Below the pieces are notes generated by a model. It searched no databases and was not told the origin of the DNA. It saw nothing but the letters and a program-made list of their open reading frames with translations. A stretch of 64,000 nt of DNA, from NCBI RefSeq assembly GCF_000620505.1, contig NZ_JIBC01000005.1, forward strand, positions 496,001 to 560,000, in the 5' to 3' direction. Source of the DNA: Sulfitobacter sp. 20_GPM-1509m. GTDB taxonomy: Bacteria > Pseudomonadota > Alphaproteobacteria > Rhodobacterales > Rhodobacteraceae. Shown here one piece after another: positions 55,913 through 64,000 of this stretch. Positions within the stretch are counted from its first letter, which is position 1; the number at the start of each line of letters is the position of its first letter. The position numbers were made by a program, and so were the translations under genes.

Positions 55913-57817
55913 TTATACCGGAGTGAATTGTGTCGCGTCGGCCAGTTGTCCGTGGGGGGAAATGGAATAGCCTTCGACCCAACGCAGGGCCACTTCCCTG
56001 GCGGCCTGTTCGTCGTTGGATGCGAGGGCTGCGCGCAAGGCCCGCAGCGCGCTTGCGATTTCAATTTCCGAAAGGGCCACTTCATCCGCCGAGAAAATCT
56101 TGCGGTGGGTTGTGCCGATCAGGTTGCCGGTCAGGGTCAGCTCTTCGGTCATTTTTTCGCCGGGACGCAGGCCGATGAATTCAATCTCGATATCGCCATC
56201 GGGGTGCTTGGCGTCACGCACCGTATAGCCCGCGCTTTCGATGACCTGGCGCGCCAGCTTTTCAATGTGAACCGGTTTGCCCATGTCCAGAACGAAAACC
56301 TCGCCACCCTTGGCCATTGCGCCGGCGCGCAGCACCAGGTGCACGGCCTCTTGTGCCGTCATGAAATAGCGTGACACCTCGGGGTGGGTCACGGTCACGG
56401 GGCCACCGCGGCGCAACTGTTCCTGAAACAGCGGGACAACCGACCCGGACGAGCCCAGAACATTGCCAAAGCGTACCATCGTATAGATCGGCGCGTCGCC
56501 CGCAGGCACGCGGCTGGCCAGATCCTGCACCACCAGTTCGGCCAGACGTTTCGATGCCCCCATTACATTCGTGGGGCGCACTGCCTTGTCCGAGCTGATC
56601 AGGATGAACCGTTCGACATTCGTCTTTGCGGCTTCGGTCGCGAGGGTGTGCGTGCCCAGTACATTGTTGGCCAGCCCCGTGAGGGGGTTGGACTCGACCA
56701 GTGGCACGTGTTTGTAGGCCGCTGCGTGCAGCACCACCTGAACGTTGTGATCGGACAGAACGCCCCGCACCTGCCGCGCGTCGGTGACCGTGCCCAGCAC
56801 CGGCACAATCTCGATATCCGTGTCTTCGGCGATCTGGCGCAGTTCCATATCGACCTTGTACAGCGCGACCTCGCTCAGTTCGAACAGGACCATTTTCGCG
56901 GGACCGCATTGCATGACCTGCCGGCACAGCTCTGACCCGATGGACCCGCCCGCGCCCGAGATCAGAACGGTTTTGCCTTGATAGCTGGCAATCGCGCTTG
57001 CGCCGGTTTCGGTCGCCACTTCGTCGCGGTTCAAAAACAGCTTGGGTTCGACATCGGTCAGCTTGTCGACCAGCGCTTCCTCTCCGACGAGTTGCGCGAA
57101 GGAGGGCAGCGCCTGCACCTCGAGCCCCATCTTTTGCAGCCGCCTTGAGATCTGCGCCTGTTTGGGCAGGCTGAGGGAAGGCAGCGCAAGCAGAACGCGG
57201 TCGATCCTTTTTTCCGCAGCAATCTCGGCAATGCGGACAGGGGAATAGACCGGCAGCCGCGCCACGATCAGCCCGTGCAATGCCTTGCTGTCATCCACAA
57301 AGGCGACGGGTTCGATATGTTCGTGGCTGCGCAAGGCCGACACCAGCTGTGTGCCAGTGGTGCCCGCCCCATAGATCAGGACGCGACAGCGCAGGGACGA
57401 CCGGCGATAGATGGCCAGGACGATCTGCAACAGCACCGCACGGCTGATGATCGAAAAGATGAAAAAGCTGATGCCAAAGATAATATGCGTTGGAATCGTG
57501 ATCGGAATGCGCGCCGCGGTGGTCAGCAGGTAGGATACGATCACGAGAGCTGCGGAAAATGCACCTGTCAGGCCAATGGCACCGGTTTCATAGGCGTTCA
57601 GCTGAATGGTCGAAATGCCCATAAGAACTGACAGCGCGCCGCCGATGATCAGCAGATAGGGCAGGATCGGCAGATAGGCCAACATCATGGCGAACGCCTC
57701 GCCGCTGGCGTGCAGCGAGAACGAAAAGAACAGCGCAATCGGCACCAGCATCGCGTCGATGAACAGCATGATGTTGCGCTTTTGCGATCGCGAGAGCGAT
57801 TTGATGAAATTCAGCAC
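55913..57817 (-). CDS. Membrane-anchored nucleotide-sugar 4,6-dehydratase (CapD/WbpM-like)
   Basis: A 634-aa protein. Four membrane segments occupy about residues 15-130 ('SLHASGEAFAMMLAYLPIL', 'ITIPTHIIFGISFFIFSIIS'). A Rossmann-type CoA-binding-like segment follows, then the extended SDR domain with 'KTVLISGAGGSIGSELCRQV' and the active-site region 'ILISSDKAVRPTNVMGASKR', where Met replaces the usual Tyr, as is typical of this family. It makes 4-keto-6-deoxy sugars, commonly from UDP-GlcNAc. Such enzymes feed surface polysaccharide synthesis. Confidence 0.92.
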   Translation of the reverse strand: MLNFIKSLSRSQKRNIMLFIDAMLVPIALFFSFSLHASGEAFAMMLAYLPILPYLLIIGGALSVLMGISTIQLNAYETGAIGLTGAFSAALVIVSYLLTTAARIPITIPTHIIFGISFFIFSIISRAVLLQIVLAIYRRSSLRCRVLIYGAGTTGTQLVSALRSHEHIEPVAFVDDSKALHGLIVARLPVYSPVRIAEIAAEKRIDRVLLALPSLSLPKQAQISRRLQKMGLEVQALPSFAQLVGEEALVDKLTDVEPKLFLNRDEVATETGASAIASYQGKTVLISGAGGSIGSELCRQVMQCGPAKMVLFELSEVALYKVDMELRQIAEDTDIEIVPVLGTVTDARQVRGVLSDHNVQVVLHAAAYKHVPLVESNPLTGLANNVLGTHTLATEAAKTNVERFILISSDKAVRPTNVMGASKRLAELVVQDLASRVPAGDAPIYTMVRFGNVLGSSGSVVPLFQEQLRRGGPVTVTHPEVSRYFMTAQEAVHLVLRAGAMAKGGEVFVLDMGKPVHIEKLARQVIESAGYTVRDAKHPDGDIEIEFIGLRPGEKMTEELTLTGNLIGTTHRKIFSADEVALSEIEIASALRALRAALASNDEQAAREVALRWVEGYSISPHGQLADATQFTPV

Positions 57818-58012
57818 TTATCGCCCCTGAAATACATTCTTGATCACGTGGCCCTCAACTAGGACGCTTTTGCCAATCGCCAACCCTGGATTGAGTTTCT
57901 GCATATGCAAAAGACCATGCAGCGGCATTTATCAATGACGTTCGGTTAATTCTTTCTAAAAAATAGTCGCTACGCGAACCTTAAGCCAGTTTCGAGTGAT
58001 TCGCACCTCGTG

Positions 58013-58651
58013 TCAGCGTCGTGGTGGTCTGGTGGCGGACGACCGCCTGCGAAAAAGGTTCCCGATGGTCTGGAACACAAGGTCAAAGTCATAACAGGTC
58101 GATTGATTGCGCTGATAGATCAGGTCCAGCCGTGCTTTGCGCGGGACACAGATGCGCGTATATATGTCGTCCGTGGCTTCGGGTGTCTTGCAGCGGGCTA
58201 ACAGCCTGTCTTCGTGTTTGTGAAACCGGATGGTTGCCAATCCCGTGACGCCGGGCCGCGATTTCAGCACCTGACCATAGATTTGCGGAAACCGCTCGAC
58301 ATACTCGCGCAGGGGCGGGCGTGGGCCGACAAAGCTCAGGTCACCTTTAAGTATGTTCCAAAGCTGTGGAAACTCGTCCAGCCGTCTGGCGCGCAGTTTC
58401 GCGCCCAGCGGGGTGATCCGGGCGCTTTTGTCGCCGCCGGACACGCCTGCGTCCTCGTCGACAACGGACATGGTGCGAAACTTCCACAGGCCAAAGGACT
58501 GGGTCGGGGTTTTCATGCGTTCGGCCACGTAGAACAGCGGGCGGCCCTGTTTGATCAGGATATAGACGACCAGCCACAGGATGACGGGGCCAAGGATGAC
58601 CACCAGCAGGCTGGCAAAGAACAGATCGAAAATGCGCTTGCGCCAGGTCAT
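58013..58651 (-). CDS. Undecaprenyl-phosphate sugar phosphotransferase (initiating transferase)
   Basis: A 212-aa enzyme of the PglC/WbaP catalytic type. It has one N-terminal membrane helix ('FASLLVVILGPVILWLVVYI'), then 'GRPLFYVAERM', 'LWKFRTM', 'RRLDEFPQLWNILKGDLSFV' and 'GPRPPLREYVERFPQI', all family signatures. It loads the first sugar phosphate onto undecaprenyl phosphate. The ATG at 58651 overlaps the epimerase stop (ATGA), which I prefer to an upstream ATG at 58675. Confidence 0.92.
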   Translation of the reverse strand: MTWRKRIFDLFFASLLVVILGPVILWLVVYILIKQGRPLFYVAERMKTPTQSFGLWKFRTMSVVDEDAGVSGGDKSARITPLGAKLRARRLDEFPQLWNILKGDLSFVGPRPPLREYVERFPQIYGQVLKSRPGVTGLATIRFHKHEDRLLARCKTPEATDDIYTRICVPRKARLDLIYQRNQSTCYDFDLVFQTIGNLFRRRSSATRPPRR

Positions 58652-59481
58652 TGCGGGTCTCTTGCGTGATGCCATTCGGCGGCGATGCCTGCGGCGGTGC
58701 TGTCTTGTGGTGCAAATGGGGCGAGCAAGGCAAGCCTGTCCGTGTTCAGGGTCACGTCCCAGATCACCGGACCGGACGGCGCGGTCGGCCGCCAGGGCAG
58801 ACCGGCGGCATCCAGCAACGCGCCCATCTGCACCGAACCGGGGGCCGAAATGTTCAGCAGCGGTGGCGGCGTATCGGCGGTGATCACATGGGCCAGCGTG
58901 CGGGCAAGGGTTTGCGGCCCGATGTAACTGCGGCGCGGCGTTCGCCCGTCCGCGTCAGTGTCCAGCGCCATTTCACTGTGCCAGCCGCCCAGGATTGCAT
59001 CCGCCCCGGCGACGTTCCCGATGCGCAGACAGGTGACCGGCGCGCCAGAGGAAAGTGCAGCCTGTTCCATCGCCACCTTGGCCTCTCCGTAGGGTGACAG
59101 GGGCATCACGGCATCGGTTTCGCGCAAATCCTTGCCGCCTGCGCCATAAACCGCCGCCGAAGAGGCCAAAAAGACACGCGCGCCATTTGCCGCAGTGATC
59201 GCCGCGAGCGCCAGATCGGTGTTGTGTTGCAAGGCAGCGGGATTGCCCCTTGTGACGCCTGCCAGACATAAAACGGCATCGGCACCGCTGCACAGGTCGC
59301 GTAGCGCTTTGGGATCATTCAGAATATCGACGCGGTGACATCCGTCCCTTTCGGTGCGGGCCTGCCATCGAACGGCGTCGGTTTTCCAGTGCTTGCGCAG
59401 AATACCGCCCAGCCGCCCTGTCGCGCCCAGAACCACGAGGCGCTTATTGTTGAAATCAGGGCGTGTTGGCGTTGACGGCAT
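58648..59481 (-). CDS. NAD-dependent epimerase/dehydratase family protein
   Basis: A 277-aa SDR. The Rossmann motif is 'LVVLGATGRLGGILRKHW', the catalytic Ser region 'ARVFLASSAAVYGAGGKDL' and the YxxxK motif 'LSPYGEAKVAMEQAAL'. The open frame runs on 5' for more than 200 codons, but the ATG at 59481 lies just upstream of the fold and fits the family. It likely makes or modifies a nucleotide sugar for the polysaccharide. It is coupled to the initiating sugar transferase. Confidence 0.85.
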   Translation of the reverse strand: MPSTPTRPDFNNKRLVVLGATGRLGGILRKHWKTDAVRWQARTERDGCHRVDILNDPKALRDLCSGADAVLCLAGVTRGNPAALQHNTDLALAAITAANGARVFLASSAAVYGAGGKDLRETDAVMPLSPYGEAKVAMEQAALSSGAPVTCLRIGNVAGADAILGGWHSEMALDTDADGRTPRRSYIGPQTLARTLAHVITADTPPPLLNISAPGSVQMGALLDAAGLPWRPTAPSGPVIWDVTLNTDRLALLAPFAPQDSTAAGIAAEWHHARDPQ

Positions 59482-59580
59482 GACCCCATCCAGTATCTTG
59501 CGCAGCAGAAAATTCAAACGTTTCAGCGTTAATCTGCCAGCTGATCCGAAAGAAAAATAGCTGCCTGGGGGCAAACAAGC

Positions 59581-60699
59581 ATGACCGTACATTTGCGCGT
59601 TATCGGATGGCTTTGTGTCATGGTGTTTATGGCGGCCTGTTCGCAGCTGCCGCGCGGCGCTGCCGTCGACAAGGAAATTCTGAAAACTTCGAGCGATGTC
59701 GAAGCCGATTTTGCGATTTACCCCGTCACACGGGCATTTTTGCCGTCGATTGCAAGCTGGCCAAAGGTCGGCGACGAACAATACAACTGGATCGGCTCCA
59801 CCAAGGGGTACAGCTCGCAGGTGATTTCGCCGGGTGATACGCTGAACATCCGCATCTGGGATTCGGGCGAAAACTCTCTTCTGACCGGTCCGGGATCGCC
59901 GGTTGCCGACCTGACCGAGGTGCGCGTCACCGGTGCAGGCACCGTGTTCATTCCCTACGTGGGCAAGATCAACGTGGCGGGCCGTACGCCCGACAGCGCC
60001 CGGTCTGCCATTCAGAACAGCCTGGAAGCCGTCGTGCCATCGGCGCAGGTTCAGGTTTCGATGGCCGAAGGCCGGATGAACTCTGTTGATCTGGTAGGCG
60101 GCGTGCGCGCTCCCGGGTCGTTCCCGATGCCGGATCAGAACTTTTCGGTGCTGTCGTTGATTGCCGCGGGCGGTGGCGTTGATGGTAGCCTGAAAAACCC
60201 GCAGATCCGTTTGATGCGGGGCGGCAAGATGTATGGCACCTCGATTGACCGCCTGTACGAAAACCCCGGCCACGACACGCGGCTGCGCGGTGGCGACAAG
60301 GTGATTGTCGAGGCAGATGAGCGGTATTTCGTGTCGATGGGGGCTGCGGGCACACAGTCGTTGTACCCGTTCACCAAGGACGAGATTTCGGCCACGGACG
60401 CCGTGGCTATCCTGGGCGGCGTGAACGCGGCGCGGGCCAACCCCAAGGGCATCCTGATCCTGCGCGAATATCCCGCCAGCGCAGTGCGCCCCGGTGTGCG
60501 CGGACCGCGTCAGCCGCGTGTCGTGTTCACGCTGGACCTGACCAATGCAGACGGGCTGTTTTCCGCGCGCAACTTCAACATCAATTCGGGCGACGTGGTT
60601 CTGGTCACCGAAAGCCCGATCAATGGCGCCCGCACTGTCCTGAGCCTCGTTGGTTCGGTCTTTGGTGTCTTCAACACGGCGAACAACGCCGCCAACTGA
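59581..60699 (+). CDS. Polysaccharide export lipoprotein (Wza/OPX family)
   Basis: A 372-aa outer-membrane exporter. The lipobox is 'CVMVFMAACSQ' with Cys20. The Poly_export domain contains 'GDTLNIRIWDSGENSLLTGP' and 'TVFIPYVGKINVAGRTPDSA', followed by SLBB domains ('VDLVGGVRAPGSFPMPDQNF'). It forms the export channel for exopolysaccharide. It is transcribed away from the epimerase/sugar transferase genes, with a shared 99-base promoter region. No Wzc partner is visible nearby. Confidence 0.93.
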   Translation: MTVHLRVIGWLCVMVFMAACSQLPRGAAVDKEILKTSSDVEADFAIYPVTRAFLPSIASWPKVGDEQYNWIGSTKGYSSQVISPGDTLNIRIWDSGENSLLTGPGSPVADLTEVRVTGAGTVFIPYVGKINVAGRTPDSARSAIQNSLEAVVPSAQVQVSMAEGRMNSVDLVGGVRAPGSFPMPDQNFSVLSLIAAGGGVDGSLKNPQIRLMRGGKMYGTSIDRLYENPGHDTRLRGGDKVIVEADERYFVSMGAAGTQSLYPFTKDEISATDAVAILGGVNAARANPKGILILREYPASAVRPGVRGPRQPRVVFTLDLTNADGLFSARNFNINSGDVVLVTESPINGARTVLSLVGSVFGVFNTANNAAN

Positions 60700-60703
60700 T
60701 GAT

Positions 60704-61957
60704 CTAGGCGGGCAGGGCTATGGCCTTGTCCGCTGGCACCAGCGCGTTGATCTGGCGCAGGTGCTCGGGCAGGCAGACGGTGAGAAAATCATAGGTCTTG
60801 ACCACATGCGCCCGCGCGTTCGGTCCCAGATGCGCATAGGCATCGGGTCGCGCCAGTACATCGACGACCTGCGCGGCCAGCGCCTCGGGATCAAAGAAAT
60901 CAACCAGCATCCCGGTTTCCCCATGGGTGATCGCCTCGCGCACGGGGGCCACGTCGCTGGCCACGATGGTGGCCTGCATCGACATGGATTCCAGCAGCGA
61001 CCACGACAGCACAAAGGGCATGGTCAAGTAGATGTGGCAGCGGCTGATCTGGATCAGCTTCTGATAGGCGTCATAGGGGACCTGCCCCAGAAAATGCACG
61101 CGGGACCAATCGACACGGTCGCCCACTTCGGCCTCCATCTGGCCGCGCAGGCCGTTGGGATGCTCGGACTTGCCGCCATAGGACGTGTCGTTGCCGCCCA
61201 CCACCATCACGCGGGCGTTGGGCCGTCCCGCAAGGATGCCGGGCAGAGCGCGCATGAACTGGTGAAAGCCGCGGGTGGTTTCCAGATTGCGCGCCACATA
61301 GGTCACTATTTCATCGGCACGGGTCAGCGGGCGGTCAATCCGGCCCAGTCGCAGCTCCACATCAGGATTGGGCAGCAGCGTGTCGGTGCGGATGCCGTCG
61401 TGACAGACGTACATCTTGTCGTGAAAGGCAGTGGGAAAGCGGTTCTTTTGCCATTCCGTCGGACATTGCGCCAGATCCACGCCGTCGATGTTGACCAGCG
61501 GCACGGTGTTGTGTGCCTGCATGATGAATGGCGCGTGGTCGCTGACCGGGCTTTCGGGATCAAAGCCGACGGGACCGCCGGTGACGCTGTAGTAATATTC
61601 GAAAAAGCCGATGATCGGCACATCGGGGTAGATTTCCTTCATGAAGGTCAGCTCGCCCCAGCCGACGTGGCCGATGATGATGTCGGGCGTCCACCCTTCC
61701 TTGTCGCGCAAGCCCTGGGCCGCCATCGCGCAGCCAAAGCCGGAACCGGCGGCGTTTTCCCATGTCTTGACCAGCCCATAGGTGTCTTCTCGTGCCTGAT
61801 GGTGTGTCTTGTAGACCAGTTCGCGCACGCCTTTCATCAAGGGCGGCTTGCGGCGCTGGGTCAGAAAGATGATGTCGTGATCGCGGGTGTCAGCCAGCCA
61901 CTGGACAAATTCGCGGTACTGGCCCGGCATGTTCTGGTGCACAAAAAGCAGTTTCAT
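60704..61957 (-). CDS. Glycosyltransferase family 4
   Basis: A 417-aa GT-B enzyme starting 'MKLLFVHQNMPGQYREFVQW'. The C-terminal domain has 'VTYVARNLETTRGFHQFMRA', 'ARVMVVGGNDTSYGG' and the donor-site region 'FVLSWSLLESMSMQATIVAS'. The ATG at 61957 is used; 27 further upstream bases are in frame but add a poor N terminus. Convergent with the export lipoprotein, 4 bases apart. It probably works on the same exopolysaccharide. Sugar unknown. Confidence 0.88.
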   Translation of the reverse strand: MKLLFVHQNMPGQYREFVQWLADTRDHDIIFLTQRRKPPLMKGVRELVYKTHHQAREDTYGLVKTWENAAGSGFGCAMAAQGLRDKEGWTPDIIIGHVGWGELTFMKEIYPDVPIIGFFEYYYSVTGGPVGFDPESPVSDHAPFIMQAHNTVPLVNIDGVDLAQCPTEWQKNRFPTAFHDKMYVCHDGIRTDTLLPNPDVELRLGRIDRPLTRADEIVTYVARNLETTRGFHQFMRALPGILAGRPNARVMVVGGNDTSYGGKSEHPNGLRGQMEAEVGDRVDWSRVHFLGQVPYDAYQKLIQISRCHIYLTMPFVLSWSLLESMSMQATIVASDVAPVREAITHGETGMLVDFFDPEALAAQVVDVLARPDAYAHLGPNARAHVVKTYDFLTVCLPEHLRQINALVPADKAIALPA

Positions 61958-61998
61958 TGAAATACCTTGGGTCTGTTCCCCCAAGGTTTAGCGCGGCT

Positions 61999-62970
61999 TC
62001 ACGAGGTCCACAACAAATGGCTCCCCCGCATTTCCTGACCGGGGCTGAGGCCAAAGTTGCTGCGGTAGCATTTCGAGAAATGCGACAGCGACTGGAATCC
62101 GCAGGCCACGCAAATGTCCGTGACGGTCATGGAGGTCTGTCGCAACAGCCCGCGCGCTTTTTCCAGTCGCAGGCTGAGGTAGTGTCGCTTGGGCGATACG
62201 GCCATGTATTTTGCAAACAACCGCTCCAACTGGCGGGTGGACAGGCCGACCAGATCGGCAATCTCGTCGGGGCGCAACGGGTCCTCAAGGTTGTTGGCCA
62301 TGGCTTGCAAGGCCAGCGCCAGCTTGGGATTGCGCGCCTCGGCAGGGCCGCCCGCCGACATGCGCTGGGCGTGTTCCTTCTGGCGTGGATGGGTATAGAC
62401 CATCTGATCGGCCACCCATGTCGCCAGATCCTGCCCGTATTCATCGCGGATACGTGCCAGCATCATGTCCATCGACGCGGCCCCGCCTGCAGCTGTGAAC
62501 ACGCGCCCGTCGATCGCGAACAGACCCTTTTCGATGGTCACATCGGGCAGCAGTTCGCACAGCGCATCGCGGTACTGCCAATGGGTGACCACACGCTTGC
62601 CCGCCAGCAGCCCGGCCAGCGCAAGTGTATAGGCCCCAGACGACAGCGCCCCGAAGTCAATGCCGCGTCGGGTTTCGCGGCGCAGCCAGTTCAGCACGGG
62701 TTTGGTGCTGCCCGCGCCCGCATGCTCGCCAGCACAGACCACCAGCGTATCGTCGTGGTGCAGTTCGCTCAGCGGGCCGTCCACCACGGTGGTGATCCCG
62801 TTGTATGCTGGCACCGGCGCGCCGTCGGCGCTGAGCACCAGCCACGTGTAATATGTCTGTCCCGAAGGGTGTGTGTTCGCGAGGCTCAGCGCTTCGAGTG
62901 CACAGGCAAAGCCAAGCTGGCTATATCCGGGGATCAGCAGGAATACATAGCGGCGCGGAACAAGTGTCAT
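61999..62970 (-). CDS. GlxA-family transcriptional regulator (DJ-1/PfpI plus AraC)
   Basis: A 323-aa regulator. The N-terminal domain (about 10-185) is class I amidotransferase-like ('VFLLIPGYSQLGFACALEAL', 'RRGIDFGALSSGAYTLALAG') with Ser in the place of the usual nucleophile Cys. The C-terminal AraC domain (about 215-315) has two helix-turn-helix units: 'EIADLVGLSTRQLERLFAKY' and 'MTVTDICVACGFQSLSHFSK'. Homologues control amine, choline or glycine-betaine catabolism, but the target here is not seen. Confidence 0.9.
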   Translation of the reverse strand: MTLVPRRYVFLLIPGYSQLGFACALEALSLANTHPSGQTYYTWLVLSADGAPVPAYNGITTVVDGPLSELHHDDTLVVCAGEHAGAGSTKPVLNWLRRETRRGIDFGALSSGAYTLALAGLLAGKRVVTHWQYRDALCELLPDVTIEKGLFAIDGRVFTAAGGAASMDMMLARIRDEYGQDLATWVADQMVYTHPRQKEHAQRMSAGGPAEARNPKLALALQAMANNLEDPLRPDEIADLVGLSTRQLERLFAKYMAVSPKRHYLSLRLEKARGLLRQTSMTVTDICVACGFQSLSHFSKCYRSNFGLSPGQEMRGSHLLWTS

Positions 62971-63026
62971 GGCCGGAAACTAGTGCATTCGTCCTGGCGA
63001 TGACTGTTCTGAAAACGACCTTCAGT

Positions 63027-63431
63027 TCAGCGTGCGGCCAATGCGGCGTCCATCAGGCTGCGGATCTTGCCCGTCTCGGGTTCGTTCACCAGGCGCGCGA
63101 TTTCATTGCCGTTTTTCATCACCAGCAAGGTAGACCGCCGCGCCACTTTCATCCGCTCGGCCATGCGCGAACGCCCATAGGTGTCCCAGTTGACGTCAAT
63201 GAACTGCAATTCACCATATTCGGGGTTTTCCGAAATTGCCTCGGCAATCAGCTCCTGCTTGATCTGGCAGGTCAGCGACCAGTTCGTGCGAAAGTTCAGG
63301 ATCACCACCTGATCGCTGGCGCGCACTTCGTCCCACAGGGCCGGGCTGAAAGTACGGACCTGAAAGGCGGAAGCGACGCCCGGCAAGGCGAAAGTGGCAG
63401 CAGTGGCGGTCAGAAAGGCGCGGCGGTTCAT
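63027..63431 (-). CDS. Exported thioredoxin-like protein without CXXC
   Basis: A 134-aa protein. The N terminus has a twin-Arg-like signal, 'MNRRAFLTATAATFALPGVA', ending at about residue 22. The thioredoxin fold follows, but the active-site position reads 'NFRTNWSLTCQIKQELIAE', with one Cys, so the CXXC redox pair is lost. 'ARRSTLLVMKNGNEIARLVN' is the typical cis-Pro-strand region without the Pro. It may bind a partner instead of performing disulfide exchange. The ATG at 63431 is chosen for the signal peptide. Confidence 0.8.
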   Translation of the reverse strand: MNRRAFLTATAATFALPGVASAFQVRTFSPALWDEVRASDQVVILNFRTNWSLTCQIKQELIAEAISENPEYGELQFIDVNWDTYGRSRMAERMKVARRSTLLVMKNGNEIARLVNEPETGKIRSLMDAALAAR

Positions 63432-63507
63432 CAAAGGCTCCGGTTGAATACGCAACCAGTCTAACGGCAGCGACGCGCGGGGCTCAATGGTGTGCAATAC
63501 TGCCGGG

Positions 63508-64000
63508 TCAGGTTTTTGTCGCGCGTGACAGTTGTACCGCAAGAATGCCCAGTCCGATGATCACGACACCCAGAATATCATGTGCGCCCAGCTTTTCGCC
63601 CAGCAGGACCGCGGCGACGGCCACGCCAAAGAAAGGGTTGAGAAAGTGGAAGGTTGCCGCCTTGACGGCACCGATGCGCTGGACCAGCGAAAACCAGATG
63701 TAGGTGGCCAGCAGTCCGGGCGCGAACATGGTGTAGGCGAACGCGGCAAAGAACTGGGGCGTCGGATTGAACCGCAGCGTTTCGGTCAGCGCCGAGGCCA
63801 CGGCCAGCACGCCCGCGCCCACGAACATTTGCAGCCCGACGACCATCATCAGGTTGCCGCCCGACGACGCGCCGCGCATCGACAGCGTGGCGATGGTCAG
63901 CGAAGCGGCCCCGATGATGCACAAGGCGACCCCGCGCATGTCCGCACCGGCGTCCATGCGCGCCGACATGATGATGACGACGCCGACAATGCCCATCAGC
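63508..64000 (-). CDS. EamA/DMT-family transporter, partial
   Basis: The C-terminal part (at least 163 residues) of a drug/metabolite transporter cut by the right edge. It has alternating membrane helices ('MRGVALCIIGAASLTIATLS', 'AFAYTMFAPGLLATYIWFSL', 'AATFHFLNPFFGVAVAAVLL') and the conserved 'GEKLGAHDILGVVIIGLGIL' end. The frame stays open to the last base, so the true start lies outside the window. Substrate unknown. Confidence 0.88.
   Translation of the reverse strand, partial: LMGIVGVVIIMSARMDAGADMRGVALCIIGAASLTIATLSMRGASSGGNLMMVVGLQMFVGAGVLAVASALTETLRFNPTPQFFAAFAYTMFAPGLLATYIWFSLVQRIGAVKAATFHFLNPFFGVAVAAVLLGEKLGAHDILGVVIIGLGILAVQLSRATKT

Noticed and set aside
61958-61984. Upstream in-frame ATG for the GT4 gene at 61984
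   Set aside because: The nine added residues precede the first beta strand of the fold and are not needed; the ATG at 61957 starts directly at the strand.

Overview
The window is chromosomal DNA from an alphaproteobacterium of the Rhodobacterales, most likely the Roseobacter group. This rests on GC-rich coding sequence, the character of the proteins, and an intergenic sequence at 47710-47755 that I recall from roseobacter genomes. Most of it is ordinary core or accessory chromosome, interrupted by one 15.8 kb integrated element. I worked by reading alone, so family assignments are from recognised motifs and not from database searches.

Left part (1-19261). A glycan cluster runs rightward: galU (partial), galE, a GT4 and a GT2-like glycosyltransferase, a GT14 'Branch' enzyme, and a two-domain sulfotransferase. 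Leftward from there lies an envelope and housekeeping block (rnd, kdsD, lptC, lptA, lptB, hpf, ptsN) and a compact phenylacetate catabolic operon (thiolase, paaA, paaB, paaC, paaD, paaE, paaZ, paaX) with several overlapping gene ends.

Middle (19262-36570). A catB-type chloramphenicol acetyltransferase sits beside a mobile element bounded by 24-bp direct repeats (20684-20707 and 36477-36500). The right copy is the 3' end of an intact tRNA-Leu(CAG), and a tyrosine integrase lies inside the left end. Both ends carry a tandem GGGGGRCC-N4-GGGGGRCC motif. The left arm has an early phage-like module (AlpA, a winged-helix-like protein, a PC4-like protein, a replication-like protein, a DUF5681 protein) and an orphan 756-aa internal-virion or ejection-like protein. 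No terminase, portal, capsid or tail gene is visible, so it resembles a phage satellite or a heavily deleted prophage. The right arm carries small cargo genes: DUF3800, a secreted YHYH-like peptide, DUF4236, a zinc ribbon and a lipoprotein. It also has an XRE-regulated switch with three operator-like dyads and a four-gene rightward operon, a STAS-HATPase plus DUF4325 pair, a DUF1737-like protein, and a 44-aa basic protein behind a structured leader with a near-perfect Shine-Dalgarno sequence.

Right part (36571-64000). This holds an NDUFA9-like reductase, uppP, a glt operon with two GFA-family genes between gltD and gltB, mtgA, a GST, queG, a lone hydantoinase/oxoprolinase-like protein, msrA/msrB and an exported glutathione peroxidase. 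A second exopolysaccharide region follows: yjbE/F/H-like genes, a CapD/WbpM-like dehydratase, a sugar transferase, an epimerase, a Wza-like exporter and a GT4. The window ends with a GlxA-type regulator, a thioredoxin-like protein without a CXXC motif, and a partial EamA transporter. The two polysaccharide regions together could supply precursors, assemble, sulfate and export a surface glycan. That link is inference.
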